Origin: UBA1425 sp045537495
GTDB taxonomy: Bacteria; Bacillota; Clostridia; Oscillospirales; Acutalibacteraceae
Direction of reading: 5' to 3'
Length of the DNA stretch: 16,642 nucleotides
NCBI GenBank assembly: GCA_045537495.1
Contig: JAZSPN010000082.1
Span: 1-16,642, forward strand
The position numbers were made by a program, and so were the translations under genes. The notes beneath the pieces were generated by a model. That model was not told the origin of the DNA. It ran no database searches and was given only the letters and a program-made list of their open reading frames with translations. Positions 15,213-16,642 of this stretch are shown here, piece by piece (within the stretch, counting starts at the first letter, position 1; every line of letters begins with the position of its first letter).

Positions 15213-15246
15213 AAAAAGCGTAGGCCGCAGGTGTTACCCTGCGGCC
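15213..15246 (-). terminator. Terminator of the repeat-protein gene
   Basis: On the minus strand GGCCGCAGG (15246-15238) pairs perfectly with CCTGCGGCC (15231-15223) around a 6-base loop, followed by TACGCTTTTTATTTT. It lies 53 bases beyond the stop codon at 15300. Together with the plus-strand hairpin it separates two convergent transcripts. Confidence 0.82.
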
Positions 15247-15299
15247 GTTGCTTACTTGTTATTTAAAATCCACAAGCAGGATTAAAGATTAAGGTAGGA

Positions 15300-16195
15300 T
15301 TATTTCGCAACTGTGAAAGTTACGTTTGTAGCCTCTGAGTAGGAGCTACCTACGAGAGCAGCAACATTATAGGAGAATGCCTTTGCGCCGTGAGCGGGAA
15401 GAACGATAGTCCATGTGAGTGTGCCGTCTTCGTTTTCAACGATAGTAACTGCGGAGCTTGTAGAAGCGAAAGTCATTGTTCCGTTGTCCACAGTATTTGT
15501 GAACTTAACTTTTCTGGCGTTTGCACTTGTTGTTACAGTAACTGTGGGAACAGCACCGTCAAGAGCGACAGAAACTACGGGAGCATTGTTTTCAACAACT
15601 ACCTTCTTTGCTGTGATTGCAAAGTCGATATCGAGGTCACTATCTGCCCAACCTTCAGCAGACTTAGCATATACGCTGTAGCTGTATTTGCCGACTGCGA
15701 AGATCATCTTGATTGTCCATACAAGCTGTCCGTCAACTTCTTCAACTGTTACATTGGAAGCATTCTTTGCGAATGTCATTGTGCCGTTGTCAACGTTGTT
15801 GAGGAGCTGAACCTTAGTAACATCGAGACCGGTCTTGATTGTGATGACCTGCTCTGTTACGCCGTCGTACTCGCCTGCATTTGCAATTTCTGCTGAGAAT
15901 ACGTCGTTGTCATAAACGGGAATTTCAGCTTCAACTGCGAATTCTGCGCCAAGTTCGTTGCTGATATCAGCAATTGACATAGAATTGATGTACTTAGCAA
16001 TTGCAATGTAATCACCTGCGGGAAGAGCTCTGTCGATTACCCAGAGTTCGCAAGCCTTGCCAAGGTATGTAACCTCAGTGATGGACTTAACTGCGGAGTG
16101 CTCTCTTGTGTAAGTGATTGTGCCATTGTCAGCTGCGTTACGGATCTGAACCTTGATGGGAGCTACGTCCTTGATCTTAACGATTGCGTAGATTG
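15300..16195 (-). repeat. Three tandem DNGT-type beta repeats at the protein C-terminus
   Basis: Three diverged copies of about 85-100 residues. Their signatures are KVQIRNAADNGTITYT, KVQLLNNVDNGTMTFA and KVKFTNTVDNGTMTFA, starting about 113 and 101 residues apart. Each is followed by S-x-V-(K/T)-x-(I/V), a Trp-containing strand (ELWVI, LVWTI, LTWTI) and a G/A-x-x-(D/S)-Y strand. The layout looks like an Ig-like or fibronectin-like beta sandwich. I do not recognise a named family. Confidence 0.75.
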
Positions 16196-16642
16196 TTTCA
16201 GCCTCTGCTGCGGGCATTTCGCCTGCTTCAAGGATTGCCGAAGTATCTTCGTAACCTGCCCAAAGAACGTCTGCGGATGTGTCGATTTCTTCGAAGATAG
16301 CTGTGATTGTTACGTCAGCTTCGATTGTGTCGCCTTCGTAATCCCAGCCTGCAAACTCATAACCCTGGTCTGCTGTTGCTTCGGGGAATTCGATTGCATC
16401 GATGGATGTGCCCTTGAGAACTGTAACTGCTTCTGCATCTGCGATGGAGCCGTGTGCGCCAGCTGCAAATGTAACTGTTGCCCACTGTTCTGCATCGTAT
16501 TCGAAGTTAGCTGTTGCTGTTACGTCGGCATCGATTGCACCTGTGAGGTCCCAACCGGCGAACTTGTAACCTGCATCTGCTGTTGCTTCGGGGAATGTGA
16601 TGTCGGAAGCGTCTGTTCCCTTGAGAACTGTAACTGCTTCTG
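15300..16642 (-). CDS. Large repeat-containing surface-type protein, C-terminal part (5' end outside the window)
   Basis: The frame is open without a stop from the window edge to TAA at 15302-15300, at least 447 residues; the Met at 16217 is internal, not a start. The visible N-terminal part has InlB-type B repeats (Listeria-Bacteroides family): a TVTFAAGAHGSI strand, EAVTVLKGT, FPEATADxGYxFAGWD and an acidic ADVTxTAxFE end, repeating every 69 residues. A linker (DTSADVLWAGYEDTS) leads to three copies of another beta-type repeat with the signature KVQxxNxxDNGTxTF, each ending in a Val/Phe-rich strand. The protein is acidic and poor in Cys. There is no LPxTG motif, membrane tail or SLH domain at its C-terminus. 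Secretion and any adhesive or glycan-binding role are inferred from the repeats only. Its codon use is more uniform than that of its neighbours. Confidence 0.88.
   Translation of the reverse strand, partial: EAVTVLKGTDASDITFPEATADAGYKFAGWDLTGAIDADVTATANFEYDAEQWATVTFAAGAHGSIADAEAVTVLKGTSIDAIEFPEATADQGYEFAGWDYEGDTIEADVTITAIFEEIDTSADVLWAGYEDTSAILEAGEMPAAEAETIYAIVKIKDVAPIKVQIRNAADNGTITYTREHSAVKSITEVTYLGKACELWVIDRALPAGDYIAIAKYINSMSIADISNELGAEFAVEAEIPVYDNDVFSAEIANAGEYDGVTEQVITIKTGLDVTKVQLLNNVDNGTMTFAKNASNVTVEEVDGQLVWTIKMIFAVGKYSYSVYAKSAEGWADSDLDIDFAITAKKVVVENNAPVVSVALDGAVPTVTVTTSANARKVKFTNTVDNGTMTFASTSSAVTIVENEDGTLTWTIVLPAHGAKAFSYNVAALVGSSYSEATNVTFTVAK
16285..16642 (-). repeat. InlB-type B repeats (69-residue period)
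   Basis: The DNA of the repeat-protein gene repeats with a period of about 207 bases. For example, CCCTTGAGAACTGTAACTGC occurs at 16411 and again at 16618, in frame. One full unit and most of a second are visible, differing by a one-codon indel in the YEGDTIEADV versus LTGAIDADV stretch. More units may lie upstream, outside the window. Confidence 0.85.

Noticed and set aside
15130..15246. Paired hairpins as a CRISPR or insertion-sequence end
   Set aside because: The two hairpins differ in sequence, each fits a terminator for a convergent gene, and there is no repeat-spacer pattern or transposase.
16217..16217. Met at 16217 as the start of the repeat protein
   Set aside because: The frame stays open to the window edge and encodes matching B repeats upstream of this Met, and no ribosome site precedes it.

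Overview
The window reads as chromosomal DNA of an anaerobic, fermentative, spore-forming-lineage Bacillota, most likely class Clostridia. The grounds are strong AGGAGG-type ribosome sites, near-consensus sigma-A promoters with extended -10 elements, a YunB sporulation protein, and an F-type ATP synthase operon preceded by small AtpZ and AtpI membrane proteins. The species cannot be named from the sequence alone.

Layout. Positions 1-665 hold no intact gene. On the minus strand there is a small DUF6061-like accessory gene broken by a one-base frameshift (249-502), preceded by a short coupled reading frame. From 11994 down to 706 everything is on the minus strand in one tight directon: MIF-family tautomerase, yunB, ligA, a MATE exporter, then atpZ-atpI-atpB-atpE-atpF-atpH-atpA-atpG-atpD-atpC. 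The directon closes with a strong intrinsic terminator (661-698). A 140-base divergent promoter region (11995-12134) separates it from a plus-strand operon: L-rhamnose isomerase, rhamnulose-1-phosphate aldolase, a SanA/DUF218 membrane protein and a small XRE regulator, ending in a 14-bp hairpin (15130-15170). The window ends in the C-terminal part of a large minus-strand repeat protein (15300 to beyond 16642) with InlB-type B repeats and three copies of a DNGT-containing beta-type repeat. It has its own terminator (15223-15246).

How the genes work together. The ATP synthase is complete (a, c, b, delta, alpha, gamma, beta, epsilon). Two features stand out. The c subunit carries glutamates in both helices (E28 and E61), the two-carboxylate pattern of Na+-coupled rotors. 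The epsilon subunit is only 85 residues and lacks the C-terminal helical domain that restrains ATP hydrolysis. Together they suggest a Na+-coupled enzyme able to run as an ATP-driven pump, which would suit a fermenter. The rhamnose genes give isomerisation and aldol cleavage, but the rhamnulokinase is not next to them.

I found no wholly new defence or mobile system. The most useful leads are the c/epsilon combination, the atp promoter that touches the first start codon, the kinase-less rhamnose operon with SanA and XRE genes, and the C-terminal repeat family of the surface-type protein. No tRNA, rRNA, CRISPR array or complete insertion sequence was seen.
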